Below the pieces are notes generated by a model that was not told the origin of the DNA, did no database searches, and saw only the letters and a program-made list of their open reading frames with translations. Below are positions 16,067-24,073 of a DNA stretch of 24,123 nucleotides, piece by piece. Numbering within the stretch: position 1 is the stretch's first letter; each line of letters begins with the position of its first letter. A program made the translations under genes and the position numbers. The DNA comes from an uncultured Succinivibrionaceae bacterium (GTDB taxonomy: Bacteria > Pseudomonadota > Gammaproteobacteria > Enterobacterales > Succinivibrionaceae): positions 1 to 24,123 of the forward strand of contig UQCV01000035.1 in the NCBI GenBank assembly GCA_900539665.1, in the 5' to 3' direction.

Positions 16067-16096
16067 GGTTTCGTATATTTAGAGAATTTCTTTAAA

Positions 16097-16924
16097 TTAT
16101 GGCTTCAAACTTTCATATTGCTTGTCATCGACCGGCTCTAGCCATTCGTTACTAGTGTCTTTACCAGGTACACTAATAGCTAAATGAGCAAACCAACTAT
16201 CCTTAGCAGCGCCATGCCAATGTTTTACTCCAGGCTTGATATAAACAACGTCTCCTGCCTTTAACGCTTGAGCTTTTTGGCCAAATTCTTGGTACCACCC
16301 TGTTCCAGCAGTCACCACCAAAATTTGCCCGCCACCTTCTGTGGCGTGGTGAATATGCCAATTGTTACGGCACCCAGGTTCAAAAGTTACATTAGAAATC
16401 ATCACACCCGCCATATTTAACGGAGCTAAATAACTCTGACCAATAAAATATTTAGCGTAAGCATCATTTGTTTTACCTAATGGAAAAATTGTTTCTTTCA
16501 AAAAAGCAGACTTTTGGTCATCTTGAGCCGATACCGGTTCATTCCATACATCTTTAGCTAGCTTAAAGGACGCCCAGGCTTTTGGCCACCCAACATAAAA
16601 ACCTAACTGCGTTATGGTTTCAGCAATTTCAGTTTTGGTGATTCCATTCTTTTTTGCATTTTGCAAGTGGTAAATTAATGACGAATCTGTGATACCAGAG
16701 GAAATTAGTGCAGTCACCGTTATTAAACTTCTATCACGTAATGACAACTTATCAGTTCTCGACCAAATTTCGCCGAATAAGACGTCATCGTTAAGTTCTG
16801 CAAATTTAGGCGCGAATTCACCTAATTGAGTCCGACCTGCCGTTTGTTTTACTTCTTGAGCATGAGCCATAGTAATTCCAACTCCTATTATTGTAATAGC
16901 CGTAATTAAATGTTTTAAGCGCAT
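16097..16924 (-). CDS. Exported carboxymuconolactone decarboxylase-like/cupin fusion
   Basis: A 275-residue protein with a signal peptide (about 1-22, MAHA|QE). Residues about 38-128 form a CMD/AhpD-like helical domain (RDRSLITVTALISSG, YHLQNAKKNGITKTEI, FYVGWPKAW) that lacks the CxxC of AhpD peroxidases. A cupin barrel follows (about 150-275), with metal ligands His190 and His192 in WHIHHATEGGG and His235 in KPGVKHWHG; Gln200 stands where many cupins have Glu. CMD-cupin fusions are known and are often found beside alpha/beta hydrolases, with undefined reactions. ATG 16924 is chosen over GTG 16930 because GAGG lies five bases upstream. It follows the hydrolase gene by 116 bases, probably in one transcript. 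Confidence 0.88.
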   Translation of the reverse strand: MRLKHLITAITIIGVGITMAHAQEVKQTAGRTQLGEFAPKFAELNDDVLFGEIWSRTDKLSLRDRSLITVTALISSGITDSSLIYHLQNAKKNGITKTEIAETITQLGFYVGWPKAWASFKLAKDVWNEPVSAQDDQKSAFLKETIFPLGKTNDAYAKYFIGQSYLAPLNMAGVMISNVTFEPGCRNNWHIHHATEGGGQILVVTAGTGWYQEFGQKAQALKAGDVVYIKPGVKHWHGAAKDSWFAHLAISVPGKDTSNEWLEPVDDKQYESLKP

Positions 16925-17040
16925 AAACACCTCTTTAAAATTAAGTCCTACATGAACAATGCGTAAAATAATTTTTGTTTAATGTAGGCGTGAAAGACCC
17001 TTGTCCAAGACCATACGCCAATTTTATTACAACTAACCCT

Positions 17041-18141
17041 TTATAAATACTTTTGGTAAAAGGCTGCAATTTGAGCAAATGGAATCACATCAGTCTTATA
17101 GTAAAGGTCTGTGTGATTTGCCCCTTCGATAATCAACAATTCTTTATTGCTACCTTTTAGCCGTTTAAAGGTATCTTCGCTAAAGTATCTAGAATGAGCC
17201 TTGCTACCATGCACCATTAAGACCGCACTCTTGATTTCTCCTGCGTAGGTATTTATTGGCATATTCATAAACGCAATACTGGTGGTGATGGTCAAGCCAT
17301 GATTGGAGTTTGGAGAGCGTGGATGATAACCAAGCTTAGTTTTATAGTATGCGTAATAGTCTTGCACAAATAATGGCGCATCTTTAGGCAACGGATCATT
17401 AACTCCACCGTTAAGGTCGTAGTACCCCTGTTTATAGTCCTTGGTTCTTTGGTCAGCATAACTTTGCCGCAGTTTAGCGCGCATAGCTTCATCATTTACG
17501 TCGTTATAACCAAAAGCATTAACGCGACTCATGTCGTACATGGTAGATGTGACCGTAGCTTTAATTCTAGGATCGCTCGCAGCGGCATTTATGGCAAAGC
17601 CCCCAAAACCACAAATCCCCAAAATACCAATCTTGTCATGAGCCACATCGGTTCTAGTTAAAAGGTAATCAATAGCTGCCGAAAAATCTTCTGTACTGAT
17701 TTCAGGGGAAGCCAAATAACGAGGGTCACCGCCACTTTCCCCCAAAAAAGAAGGATCCACGGCTAAGGTTAGATAGCCTTTTTCCGCCATAGTTTGCGCA
17801 TACATTCCGGAAACTTGTTCTTTAACAGCACCATACGGTCCCATTACCACAATAGCTGGAAATTTGGGCGTAGCCTCTTTGGAATCTACTTTAGGCAGGT
17901 ATAAATCCGCAGCTAAGGTTATGCCGTAACGGTTCGCAAAAGTAACCTTACTGTGTACCACCTTTTCACTTTTTTTAAAGGTCTTATCCCATTTAGTGGT
18001 TAAATCTAACTTTTGTAGTTTAATGGTGTTGTCCATAGCAACTTGCTCCTTGGTTGAACTATATAAAGGATTAGCCAAACACGAAACGCTAGTCGTCAAA
18101 AGAAGTCCGATTAAGATATTTAAGGTAATTTTATTTTTCAT
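17041..18141 (-). CDS. Exported alpha/beta hydrolase, dienelactone hydrolase/YcjY-like
   Basis: A 366-residue protein with an N-terminal export signal (about 5-23; SCLANP might alternatively be lipidated at Cys21, but the lipobox is poor). The alpha/beta hydrolase fold shows GICGFGG with Cys177 at the nucleophile elbow, as in dienelactone hydrolase-type enzymes. TSTMYDMSRVNAFGY and SAVLMVHGSKAHSRYFSED follow, and ANHTDLY carries the likely catalytic His343. Many relatives are annotated as DLH- or YcjY-like hydrolases with unknown substrate. ATG 18141 is preferred to ATG 18147 because AGGA lies six bases before the former and overlaps the latter. The gene is divergent from an AraC-type regulator and is followed by the CMD-cupin gene, suggesting a regulated periplasmic detoxification or catabolic pair (inference). 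Confidence 0.9.
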   Translation of the reverse strand: MKNKITLNILIGLLLTTSVSCLANPLYSSTKEQVAMDNTIKLQKLDLTTKWDKTFKKSEKVVHSKVTFANRYGITLAADLYLPKVDSKEATPKFPAIVVMGPYGAVKEQVSGMYAQTMAEKGYLTLAVDPSFLGESGGDPRYLASPEISTEDFSAAIDYLLTRTDVAHDKIGILGICGFGGFAINAAASDPRIKATVTSTMYDMSRVNAFGYNDVNDEAMRAKLRQSYADQRTKDYKQGYYDLNGGVNDPLPKDAPLFVQDYYAYYKTKLGYHPRSPNSNHGLTITTSIAFMNMPINTYAGEIKSAVLMVHGSKAHSRYFSEDTFKRLKGSNKELLIIEGANHTDLYYKTDVIPFAQIAAFYQKYL

Positions 18142-18210
18142 AAACATTCCTTTGGTAATTCAAATTTCATTTGTAGCTTAACTTATCGAATTGATGCTTA
18201 CCTAGCTACA

Positions 18211-18231
18211 GTTTTGGCCTTACTGTTTTGG
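18211..18231. promoter_or_regulatory. Direct repeat of GTTTTGG
   Basis: GTTTTGG occurs at 18211-18217 and 18225-18231, 14 bases apart, each preceded by C and A or T (CAG, CTG). It lies in the divergent region, about 70-90 bases upstream of the hydrolase start. AraC-type proteins often bind direct repeats, so it is a candidate site; no experimental support. Confidence 0.3.
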
Positions 18232-18372
18232 AGTTATTTTTTTCTGCTTACCGTACATACTAGGCTCGCATCGACGGTTAAAGTATAACAAGGAGACTTA
18301 GGGGAATTTTGCCTCTTTAAATTTGTTTTTTGCCTTTTTCTACAATTATTACTTCCAAAGCATGCATTATTA

Positions 18373-18394
18373 GGTAATTTATTGCATAATTACC
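18373..18394. promoter_or_regulatory. GGTAATT-N8-AATTACC palindrome
   Basis: Perfect 7-bp arms at 18373-18379 and 18388-18394 lie between the divergent hydrolase and AraC-type genes. They are flanked by GCATG/CATGC sequences. GGTAATT occurs again at 18154-18160, next to the hydrolase ribosome binding site. It is a plausible operator for the regulator (inference). Confidence 0.45.
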
Positions 18395-18549
18395 GCATGT
18401 TCTTGCCTAAATATTTCAAAAGCCTTTAGTGCATTACTTTTTGAGAATGAGACGAGGTTTAATGATGGCTTATGAACTTTTAAGCTTTGGTTTTTTGAAG
18501 CTTGCATCATTATCAATTAGCGTAAATGCGGTTATTTTTAGGAAAACTT

Positions 18550-19422
18550 ATGGAAATATTTACCGAAGCACTCGAGCTTTTTCCGAATATTGAAAACGTA
18601 GTCACTCCGACTAGCTTAAGTAACGTTAATTTTTTTCAGCAAACCACCCATAAAATTTCGCAGCCTACCGACTACCATGCCGGAATAGTCATTTTGTTTA
18701 GTGGCAAAAAGATTATGCATTTTGCTGAACAAGAGTTTATTTATAATGCCAAAGAATACGTTGTAAGTTCTATGCTCCTCCATGCGCAATGCGAAACCTG
18801 CGCGACTCCAGAGGAACCGGTAAAAGGCATTTTTGTTGGTTTTACCCAAGAACAGTTACGTGAACTCATTGCCCTAATGAATTTACAAACTCAAAACAGA
18901 CCCCTTGAACACGAGACCATTGGCTCCTCGATTGGTATTTCACAAATGACCCCTGAATTTAAAGAATCAGTACTACGTCTTTTAAAATGTTTACAACATG
19001 AAGACGAAGTCAAGATTCTTGGTGAAGGCTTAAAAAGAGAGTTGATCTATAGAGCCTTATGTGGCGAACAAAGAGAACTCTTATTAAAACTTGCTATGCC
19101 AAGCGCCCCAATTAGCCAGATCTCCAAAGTTATCTCCTTTTTAGAGGCTAATTACAGCAATGATATCAATATCGATGATTTAGCCAAATCAGCAAATATG
19201 AGCACCTCTTCCTTTTACCGAGTATTTAAGGAAGTCACCTCTGATTCACCCAATCAATACTTAAAAAAGCTCCGTCTAAACAAAGCCCGCGACCTAATCA
19301 TCCAAAAAAATGTTAAAGCCTACATCGCAGCTTTAGAGGTCGGTTACCAAAGCCCCTCTCATTTTAACCGCGAATTTAAACGTTTTTTTGGGAGTACCCC
19401 TGCTACCTTAAAATCGTTCTAA
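18550..19422 (+). CDS. AraC-family transcriptional regulator
   Basis: A 290-residue protein. The N-terminal half (about 10-160) resembles an AraC-type cupin-like ligand-binding domain, with HKISQPTDYHAGIVILFSGKK. The C-terminal 100 residues form the double helix-turn-helix: DINIDDLAKSANMSTSSFYR, then YLKKLRLNKARDLI and VGYQSPSHFNREFKRFFG. The start is ATG 18550, with AGGA six bases upstream, better than ATG 18526. It is divergent from the hydrolase gene and likely controls it and the CMD-cupin gene in response to a small molecule. This follows the common AraC-plus-target arrangement and is an inference. Confidence 0.92.
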   Translation: MEIFTEALELFPNIENVVTPTSLSNVNFFQQTTHKISQPTDYHAGIVILFSGKKIMHFAEQEFIYNAKEYVVSSMLLHAQCETCATPEEPVKGIFVGFTQEQLRELIALMNLQTQNRPLEHETIGSSIGISQMTPEFKESVLRLLKCLQHEDEVKILGEGLKRELIYRALCGEQRELLLKLAMPSAPISQISKVISFLEANYSNDINIDDLAKSANMSTSSFYRVFKEVTSDSPNQYLKKLRLNKARDLIIQKNVKAYIAALEVGYQSPSHFNREFKRFFGSTPATLKSF

Positions 19423-19526
19423 GCTCAAAGCTCCAAATTCATTTTAAGTCCTCAGGCATACCCTAGGTCTTATAATAATTGCAACAAATGAATTACAAGA
19501 CTTTAACCACGTTTTAGGTTGCACTT

Positions 19527-19637
19527 ATGAAAAAAATCTACACTTATGAATACAAAATTAACTTTGTGAAATCCTTCCTTAAATCACAGCAAGCAGACAA
19601 CGAACTTTCCATTGCCGGCTTTGGTAAACAGCAATGA
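19527..19637 (+). pseudogene. Remnant of IS transposase OrfA
   Basis: ATG 19527 opens a 36-residue peptide starting MKKIYTYEYKINFVKSFL and ending in GFGKQQ, followed by TGA. The start resembles the N-terminal helix-turn-helix of IS3/IS150-type OrfA transposase proteins (K.YT.EFK...V). Nothing downstream continues it in any frame, so only a small 5' fragment remains. No inverted repeats or target duplication were identified. Confidence 0.5.
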
Positions 19638-19793
19638 CAACTGAAAAAGCTAGCAGGTTAGGACTTGAGATTTTATCTAATGATTTATCCTTGGATTTAA
19701 GTTAAGGATTTAAAAAAAATTTGGCTGGAATTATAAACAGGTGACGGCTTACACCTTTAAGAATAGGCTTTAGTGACGGTTACGATTATATCA

Positions 19794-19868
19794 TGGCGTT
19801 CCCAACGGAATTTGAATCCGTATTTGCACCTTGAGAGGGTGCCGTCCTAACCGTTAGACGATAGGAAC
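19794..19868 (-). tRNA. tRNA-Glu (anticodon CTC)
   Basis: The minus strand folds as a complete tRNA. The acceptor arm GTTCCTA pairs with TGGGAAC, followed by discriminator G and an encoded CCA. The anticodon arm GCACC-CTCTCAA-GGTGC has CTC at positions 34-36. The T arm is ACGGA-TTCAAAT-TCCGT. Length is 75 with CCA. The body matches bacterial tRNA-Glu. CTC reads GAG only, so a second tRNA-Glu (TTC) must exist elsewhere. A strong promoter lies just upstream. Confidence 0.95.
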
Positions 19869-19885
19869 GTGGCCTATGGCTGTCT

Positions 19886-19913
19886 ATTATACTCTCATCT
19901 TTTTGACTGTAAA
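19886..19913 (-). promoter_or_regulatory. Sigma70-type promoter of tRNA-Glu
   Basis: On the minus strand, TTTACA (19908-19913) and a perfect TATAAT (19886-19891) are separated by 16 bases. The expected start is about 10 bases before the tRNA 5' end. Confidence 0.8.
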
Positions 19914-20427
19914 GCTGACTTTAAAAAAAATCACCAAATGATAGTAACCATTTAAAAATAAAGCTTAAACGCCCCAATACTTTTAATTTGCTACTACAAT
20001 TTTTCCTAAGTTCTAAAATTTTCTCCAACTACCAAAAATTCCTTCTGATAATTTCCCCCAAAAAATTCAAACAGCTCTTAAATTGTCCTCAAACCGCACT
20101 TAAACTACTCTCAAACCGCTCCCAGACGGCTCTCCCTCCGTCTAAAACCAACACCTCGGCTTCAAACCATCACGCCCCATCTTTTAAACCATCCTCAAGT
20201 AGCCTCAAGAGTACTTCTACCTTCTATAAACAGGCCATTGTTTACGAAAATTTAATAATTTTTCGCCTTAAAAACCTTGGTTTTACATGTTTTTTTTATG
20301 GTTTTCCCCCTAAAAACAACAGCTTAAAACAATGTGCAGGTTTAACTAGTTCTTTACATTAGCCGTCCTCAGATTTAACAAACAATGCGTATTATGACAA
20401 CCGTCGATTAAACGGAGGCAATTAAAT
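19914..20427. other. AT-rich region upstream of pstS
   Basis: A TTG-started frame at 19988-20362 has a low-complexity Ser/Lys/Pro product and no ribosome binding site, so it is not called. The last 40 bases carry the pstS leader. A TATTAT at 20390-20395 is a candidate -10 without a -35, which would fit an activated (PhoB-type) promoter. No convincing Pho box (two CTGTCAT-like repeats) could be seen; CCGTCCT near 20363 is a partial match only. Confidence 0.4.
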
Positions 20428-21228
20428 ATGAAACTCAAAAAAACAATTATGTCTGTAATCTGTGGCTGTGCTATGGGCCTTACTTCTCTTGCTGCAAACG
20501 CTGAAGCAGTAATCACCGATGGCTCAACCTCTATGGAAAAGCTTATGGGCGTTCTTATCGAATCTTTTGAAGGTCGTGACATCGACGTTACTTACAACCC
20601 AACAGGTTCAGGTTCAGGCATCACAGCAGTACTCGAAGGTCGAGCTGATATCGGTCTTTCTTCTCGTGCTTTAAAGGCTGCTGAAGCTCTACAACTCAAT
20701 GGTACCGATGTAGCCTACGACGGGATCGTGCTTGTAGTAAACAAGGCTAACCCACTCGTTGACATGACCACAGAACAGGTTAAAGACGTATTTACCGGTA
20801 AGGTTAAAAATTGGAAGGAAATCGGCGGTACTGATTCACCGGTAGTTTTAATTGGTCGTGAAGCAGGTTCAGGTACTCGTGATGGTTTTGAATCTGTAAC
20901 CGGTACTAAGAACAACTGCAAATACCGTCAGGAACTCACCTCAACTGGTGACGTTATCACTACTGTAAGCCAGAACGAAAACGCAATTGGTTACGCTTCT
21001 CTTTCGGCTGTAAACAAGAACGTTAAAGTTTTAACTTTCAACGGTGTTGTAGCTTCTAAAGAATCTGTACTTGATAAGTCTTACAAGTTACAGCGTCCAT
21101 TTGTATTCGTAACTTCAAAGACTAATGCTCTTTCAAAAGACGCTCAGACCTTCGTTGACTACGCTATGTCAGACGAAGCTAAGCCTTTAATCATCAAGGC
21201 TGGCGTTGTACCTGCTGCTAAGAAGTAA
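20428..21228 (+). CDS. pstS: Phosphate ABC transporter, periplasmic binding protein
   Basis: A 266-residue periplasmic phosphate-binding protein with a signal peptide (about 1-25, ANA|EA). Phosphate-contact motifs are visible: DGSTSM (31-36), TGSGSGI, SSRAL and the strong AGSGTRDGFE. The length and motifs match the short PstS type, common in Firmicutes and some anaerobic Proteobacteria, rather than the roughly 346-residue E. coli type. GGAGG (20414-20418) precedes the ATG by nine bases and partly overlaps a short CCGT/ACGG hairpin. It is the first gene of the pst operon and delivers phosphate to PstC-PstA. The hairpin at 21255-21277 follows it. Confidence 0.97.
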   Translation: MKLKKTIMSVICGCAMGLTSLAANAEAVITDGSTSMEKLMGVLIESFEGRDIDVTYNPTGSGSGITAVLEGRADIGLSSRALKAAEALQLNGTDVAYDGIVLVVNKANPLVDMTTEQVKDVFTGKVKNWKEIGGTDSPVVLIGREAGSGTRDGFESVTGTKNNCKYRQELTSTGDVITTVSQNENAIGYASLSAVNKNVKVLTFNGVVASKESVLDKSYKLQRPFVFVTSKTNALSKDAQTFVDYAMSDEAKPLIIKAGVVPAAKK

Positions 21229-21254
21229 TTCTTAAATCTTCAAATGACTATGGA

Positions 21255-21282
21255 CAAGCAGGGTTTAGCCCTGCTTGCTTTT
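21255..21282 (+). terminator. Attenuator hairpin between pstS and pstC
   Basis: CAAGCAGGG (21255-21263) and CCCTGCTTG (21269-21277) form a perfect 9-bp stem with loop TTTAG, followed by CTTTT. The form is that of an intrinsic terminator. As the pst genes continue in the same direction, it probably acts as a partial terminator or as a 3' stabiliser giving more pstS than downstream mRNA. It abuts the pstC start at 21287. Confidence 0.75.
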
Positions 21283-21286
21283 AAAT

Positions 21287-22162
21287 ATGAAGTTAAAAAA
21301 TGCACACGAATGGTCCGATAAAATTGCAACCGTAACTTTTACGGTCCTTGGTTATCTGAACATTGTTTTTGTGGCAGTAATTTGTTTATACCTCTTAATT
21401 TCAGGTATTCCTGCCATCTATAAAATTGGTTTTGTGGACTTTATCTTTGGGACCCAATGGGCTTCTACTGCCGCTGAACCAAAGTTTGGGATCATGCCAT
21501 TTATCCTAACCTCTATTTACGGGACCATCGGCGCTATCGCTTTAGGGTTACCAATTGGCTTCTTCTGCTCTGTTTATCTCGCTAAATTTGCTCCCGTAAA
21601 GATTAAGAAGTTTGTTGAATCAACAGTAGACCTCTTAGCCGGGATTCCATCTGTAGTCTTTGGTTTTATCGGGATGCTGGTTTTAGTTCCAGGGATTAAG
21701 GAAGTATTTGGGGTGCCGGATGGATCTTCCCTTTTAGCCGCTATCCTTGTGCTTTCGGTCATGATTTTACCTTCAATTATTAAAGTATCCATCGGCGCTA
21801 TTGAAGCCGTACCACATGATTATGAATTAGGCTCTTTAGCTCTTGGGGCTAACAAAGTTGAAACCGTTTATAAAGTTGTAGTTCCTGCAGCTCGTCGCGG
21901 GATTGGGGTTTCCGTAGTCCTCGGGGTTGGTCGTGCTATCGGCGAAGCCATGGCGGTAATGATGGTTGCGGGTAACGTAGCTAATATGCCAGGTCTTTTC
22001 GCATCAGTGCGTTTCTTAACTACCGCCGTAGCTTCTGAAATGTCCTACTCTGCAGGGTTACAACGCGAAGCTTTATTCTCTATCGCTTTAGTGCTTTTTG
22101 TATTCATCATGGTTATTAATGCCTTACTTAACTTGGTCTTAAAGAAGAAAGATAGCAAGTAA
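21287..22162 (+). CDS. pstC: Phosphate ABC transporter permease
   Basis: A 291-residue inner-membrane permease with about six hydrophobic helices and the ABC coupling loop near residues 175-205 (ELGSLALGANKVETVYKVVVPAARRGI). LLAGIPSVVFGFIG is a family signature. With PstA it forms the phosphate channel. ATG 21287 is chosen rather than TTG 21275. Neither has a good ribosome binding site, and the preceding hairpin leaves only nine bases before the ATG, so translation may be weak or coupled. pstA follows 19 bases after the stop. Confidence 0.95.
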   Translation: MKLKNAHEWSDKIATVTFTVLGYLNIVFVAVICLYLLISGIPAIYKIGFVDFIFGTQWASTAAEPKFGIMPFILTSIYGTIGAIALGLPIGFFCSVYLAKFAPVKIKKFVESTVDLLAGIPSVVFGFIGMLVLVPGIKEVFGVPDGSSLLAAILVLSVMILPSIIKVSIGAIEAVPHDYELGSLALGANKVETVYKVVVPAARRGIGVSVVLGVGRAIGEAMAVMMVAGNVANMPGLFASVRFLTTAVASEMSYSAGLQREALFSIALVLFVFIMVINALLNLVLKKKDSK

Positions 22163-22181
22163 AACCAAGGCAGGTGTAAAT

Positions 22182-23027
22182 ATGAACAATGCATTAAAAA
22201 GAAAAATTTACCAACACACCATGCTTAGCTTGGCGTACGCTGCTACCGCAGTAACCGTAGCTATCGTGGGTTTTATTATTGTATACGTTTTTGTTAAAGC
22301 CGTACCTAACGTTACTTGGCAAATTTTAAGTACTAAGCCAAGCTACATTAACGACACTATCGGGGTTTTACCAGATATCCTTAACACCATTTATATCGTT
22401 ATCGCTACTTTGGTGTTTGTACTCCCTCTTGGGGTTGGGGCAGCTATCTACCTTTCTGAATACGCTCGTAACATGAGAGCTAAGCGCGCCATTGAATTTG
22501 CGATCGAATGTTTAGCTGGGATTCCATCAATTATCTACGGCTTGGTGGGGATGCTTATCTTCTGTCAGTTCTTTGGTTTAAAGACTTCCCTTTTAGCCGG
22601 GGCTTTAACTTTAACCATCATGACTTTGCCAACCATTATTAGAACCACACAAGAAAGCTTGGACTCTGTTCCACCTTCTTACCGCGAAGGTTCTTTAGGT
22701 CTTGGCGCTAGAAAATGGTATGCCATTAGAACTGTAGTTTTACCACGTTGTATCGATGGGATTGCTACCGGTTGTATCTTGGCCATCGGGCGTATGCTTG
22801 GTGAATCTGCCGCCCTACTTTTTACCGCCGGGTTTGCACATAAGGTAAATGGCTTTATCGACGCTTTATCAACTTCTGGTTCAACTTTAACCGTAGCACT
22901 CTACGTTTACGCTAAGGAACAAGGCCAGTTTGAAGTAGCGTTCGTGATTGCCGCTATCATGCTCGTTATGAGCCTTATTATTAACTTTACTGCTAGTCGC
23001 CTCTCAAAGAGAATGCGTCGCTTCTAG
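22182..23027 (+). CDS. pstA: Phosphate ABC transporter permease
   Basis: A 281-residue permease partner of PstC. LAGIPSIIYGLVGMLIF and the coupling loop YREGSLGLGARKWYAIRTVVLP are characteristic, and several helices are evident, with AVPNVTW in the first periplasmic loop. GGCAGGTG precedes the ATG by about five bases. The stop is TAG, the only non-TAA stop in the window. The gap to pstB is 210 bases and contains three inverted repeats. Confidence 0.96.
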   Translation: MNNALKRKIYQHTMLSLAYAATAVTVAIVGFIIVYVFVKAVPNVTWQILSTKPSYINDTIGVLPDILNTIYIVIATLVFVLPLGVGAAIYLSEYARNMRAKRAIEFAIECLAGIPSIIYGLVGMLIFCQFFGLKTSLLAGALTLTIMTLPTIIRTTQESLDSVPPSYREGSLGLGARKWYAIRTVVLPRCIDGIATGCILAIGRMLGESAALLFTAGFAHKVNGFIDALSTSGSTLTVALYVYAKEQGQFEVAFVIAAIMLVMSLIINFTASRLSKRMRRF

Positions 23028-23049
23028 TTAAAACTTAAACCCAATTAAT

Positions 23050-23201
23050 TAGGTGGTCATTTGACCGCCTAGCAAAGTATAGGGCTCTAAGTAAACAAGG
23101 AAAGCTTAGCCCTATACCAAACTTACACCTAAAGCTCGAACAACAAGTAGCGGGTAAGCATTGCCAAACAAGGCCATAAAATAAATCGTTGGCGCTTACC
23201 C
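23050..23201 (+). repeat. Three inverted repeats in pstA-pstB gap
   Basis: Three successive hairpins lie in the gap. The first is TAGGTGGTC (23050-23058) with GACCGCCTA (23063-23071), with one G-T pair. The second is GTATAGGGCT (23077-23086) with AGCCCTATAC (23108-23117), perfect over 10 bp. The third is GGGTAAGC (23152-23159) with GCTTACCC (23194-23201). None has a clear U run. They probably structure the intercistronic mRNA, affecting its processing or stability. Confidence 0.7.
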
Positions 23202-23237
23202 CAACTAAAACATACTTAAATACAAGAGGAACAAAAC

Positions 23238-24065
23238 ATGTTTAACCATCAAAAGACCACCTTACAAAACAGCCCGCTTGCATGCAACATCAACGTGCAG
23301 CCAAGCGCGCCACTTATCAACGTTAATAACTTCAACCTTTACTACGGCTATGGCGATAACCACGCCTTACACAACATCAACATGACCATCGCTAAGAACG
23401 AAATCACCGCTTTAATCGGCCCATCAGGTTGTGGTAAGTCTACCTTCTTACGTTGCCTTAACCGTATGAACGACTTAATCGAAGGTGTTAAGCTTAATGG
23501 CTCAATCAAATTTAAGGGCAGTGAACTTGTAAACTCTAAGATTGACGTAAGTGAATTACGTAAAGAAATTGGGATGGTCTTTCAAAAGCCTAATCCATTT
23601 GCTATGTCAATTTACGACAACGTAGCTTACGGTCCTCGTATTCATGGGATTAAGAGCAAGGCTGAACTCGACGAAATAGTTGAAAAATCATTAAAGGATG
23701 CGGCAATTTTTGATGAAGTGAAAGATCGTCTTAAGAGCTCAGCTTTAGGCCTTTCTGGTGGTCAGCAGCAGCGTCTTTGTATTGCTCGTGCTTTAGCGGT
23801 ACAGCCTGAAGTTTTACTTATGGACGAACCTACTTCGGCGCTCGACCCTATTTCTACTGGTAAAATTGAAGAGTTAGCGCAAAAACTTAAGCAAAAGTAC
23901 ACTATCGTGATGGTAACCCACAACATGCAACAGGCTATACGTATTTCTGATAAGACTGCGTTCTTCTTGCTTGGCGACCTAGTTGAAATGGACACCACCA
24001 AAAACATCTTCAACCACCCTAAGGATAAGCGTTGTGAAGACTATGTAACTGGTCGTTTCGGTTAA
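23238..24065 (+). CDS. pstB: Phosphate ABC transporter ATP-binding protein
   Basis: A 275-residue ABC ATPase. Walker A is GPSGCGKST, the signature motif LSGGQQQRLCIARAL, Walker B LLMDEPTSALDP, and the switch His lies in MVTHNMQQA. The PstB end VTGRFG is present. About 25 residues precede the core domain, a little longer than in E. coli. AGAGGA lies seven bases before the ATG. It energises PstC-PstA and closes the transporter set. It follows a structured 210-base gap, so it may be expressed at a different level from the permeases. Confidence 0.97.
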   Translation: MFNHQKTTLQNSPLACNINVQPSAPLINVNNFNLYYGYGDNHALHNINMTIAKNEITALIGPSGCGKSTFLRCLNRMNDLIEGVKLNGSIKFKGSELVNSKIDVSELRKEIGMVFQKPNPFAMSIYDNVAYGPRIHGIKSKAELDEIVEKSLKDAAIFDEVKDRLKSSALGLSGGQQQRLCIARALAVQPEVLLMDEPTSALDPISTGKIEELAQKLKQKYTIVMVTHNMQQAIRISDKTAFFLLGDLVEMDTTKNIFNHPKDKRCEDYVTGRFG

Positions 24066-24073
24066 TAGCTGTT

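Larger units (their letters stand above)
15401..16096. other. Intergenic region with repeats and terminators
   Basis: No gene is seen. The region holds a palindrome next to the epimerase start (15421-15437), a 15-bp repeat (15462-15506), and two hairpins that end the minus-strand transcript from 16097. The middle (15507-15926) is AT-rich and shows nothing clear. Confidence 0.6.

Noticed and set aside
19634..19705. 23-codon frame overlapping the end of the transposase fragment (starts MTTEKASRLG)
   Set aside because: No ribosome binding site, and it does not match the expected continuation of OrfA.
19988..20362. 124-codon TTG frame upstream of pstS
   Set aside because: Ser/Lys/Pro-rich, no ribosome binding site, sits in the region expected to hold the pstS promoter.
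20340..20400. Pho box upstream of pstS
   Set aside because: Only one partial CTGTCAT-like heptamer (CCGTCCT) is seen; the partner at 11-base spacing fails, so no Pho box is claimed.
21244..21321. 25-codon frame (starts MTMDKQG) spanning the pstS-pstC hairpin, a possible leader peptide
   Set aside because: No ribosome binding site and overlapping the attenuator; not distinguishable from chance.
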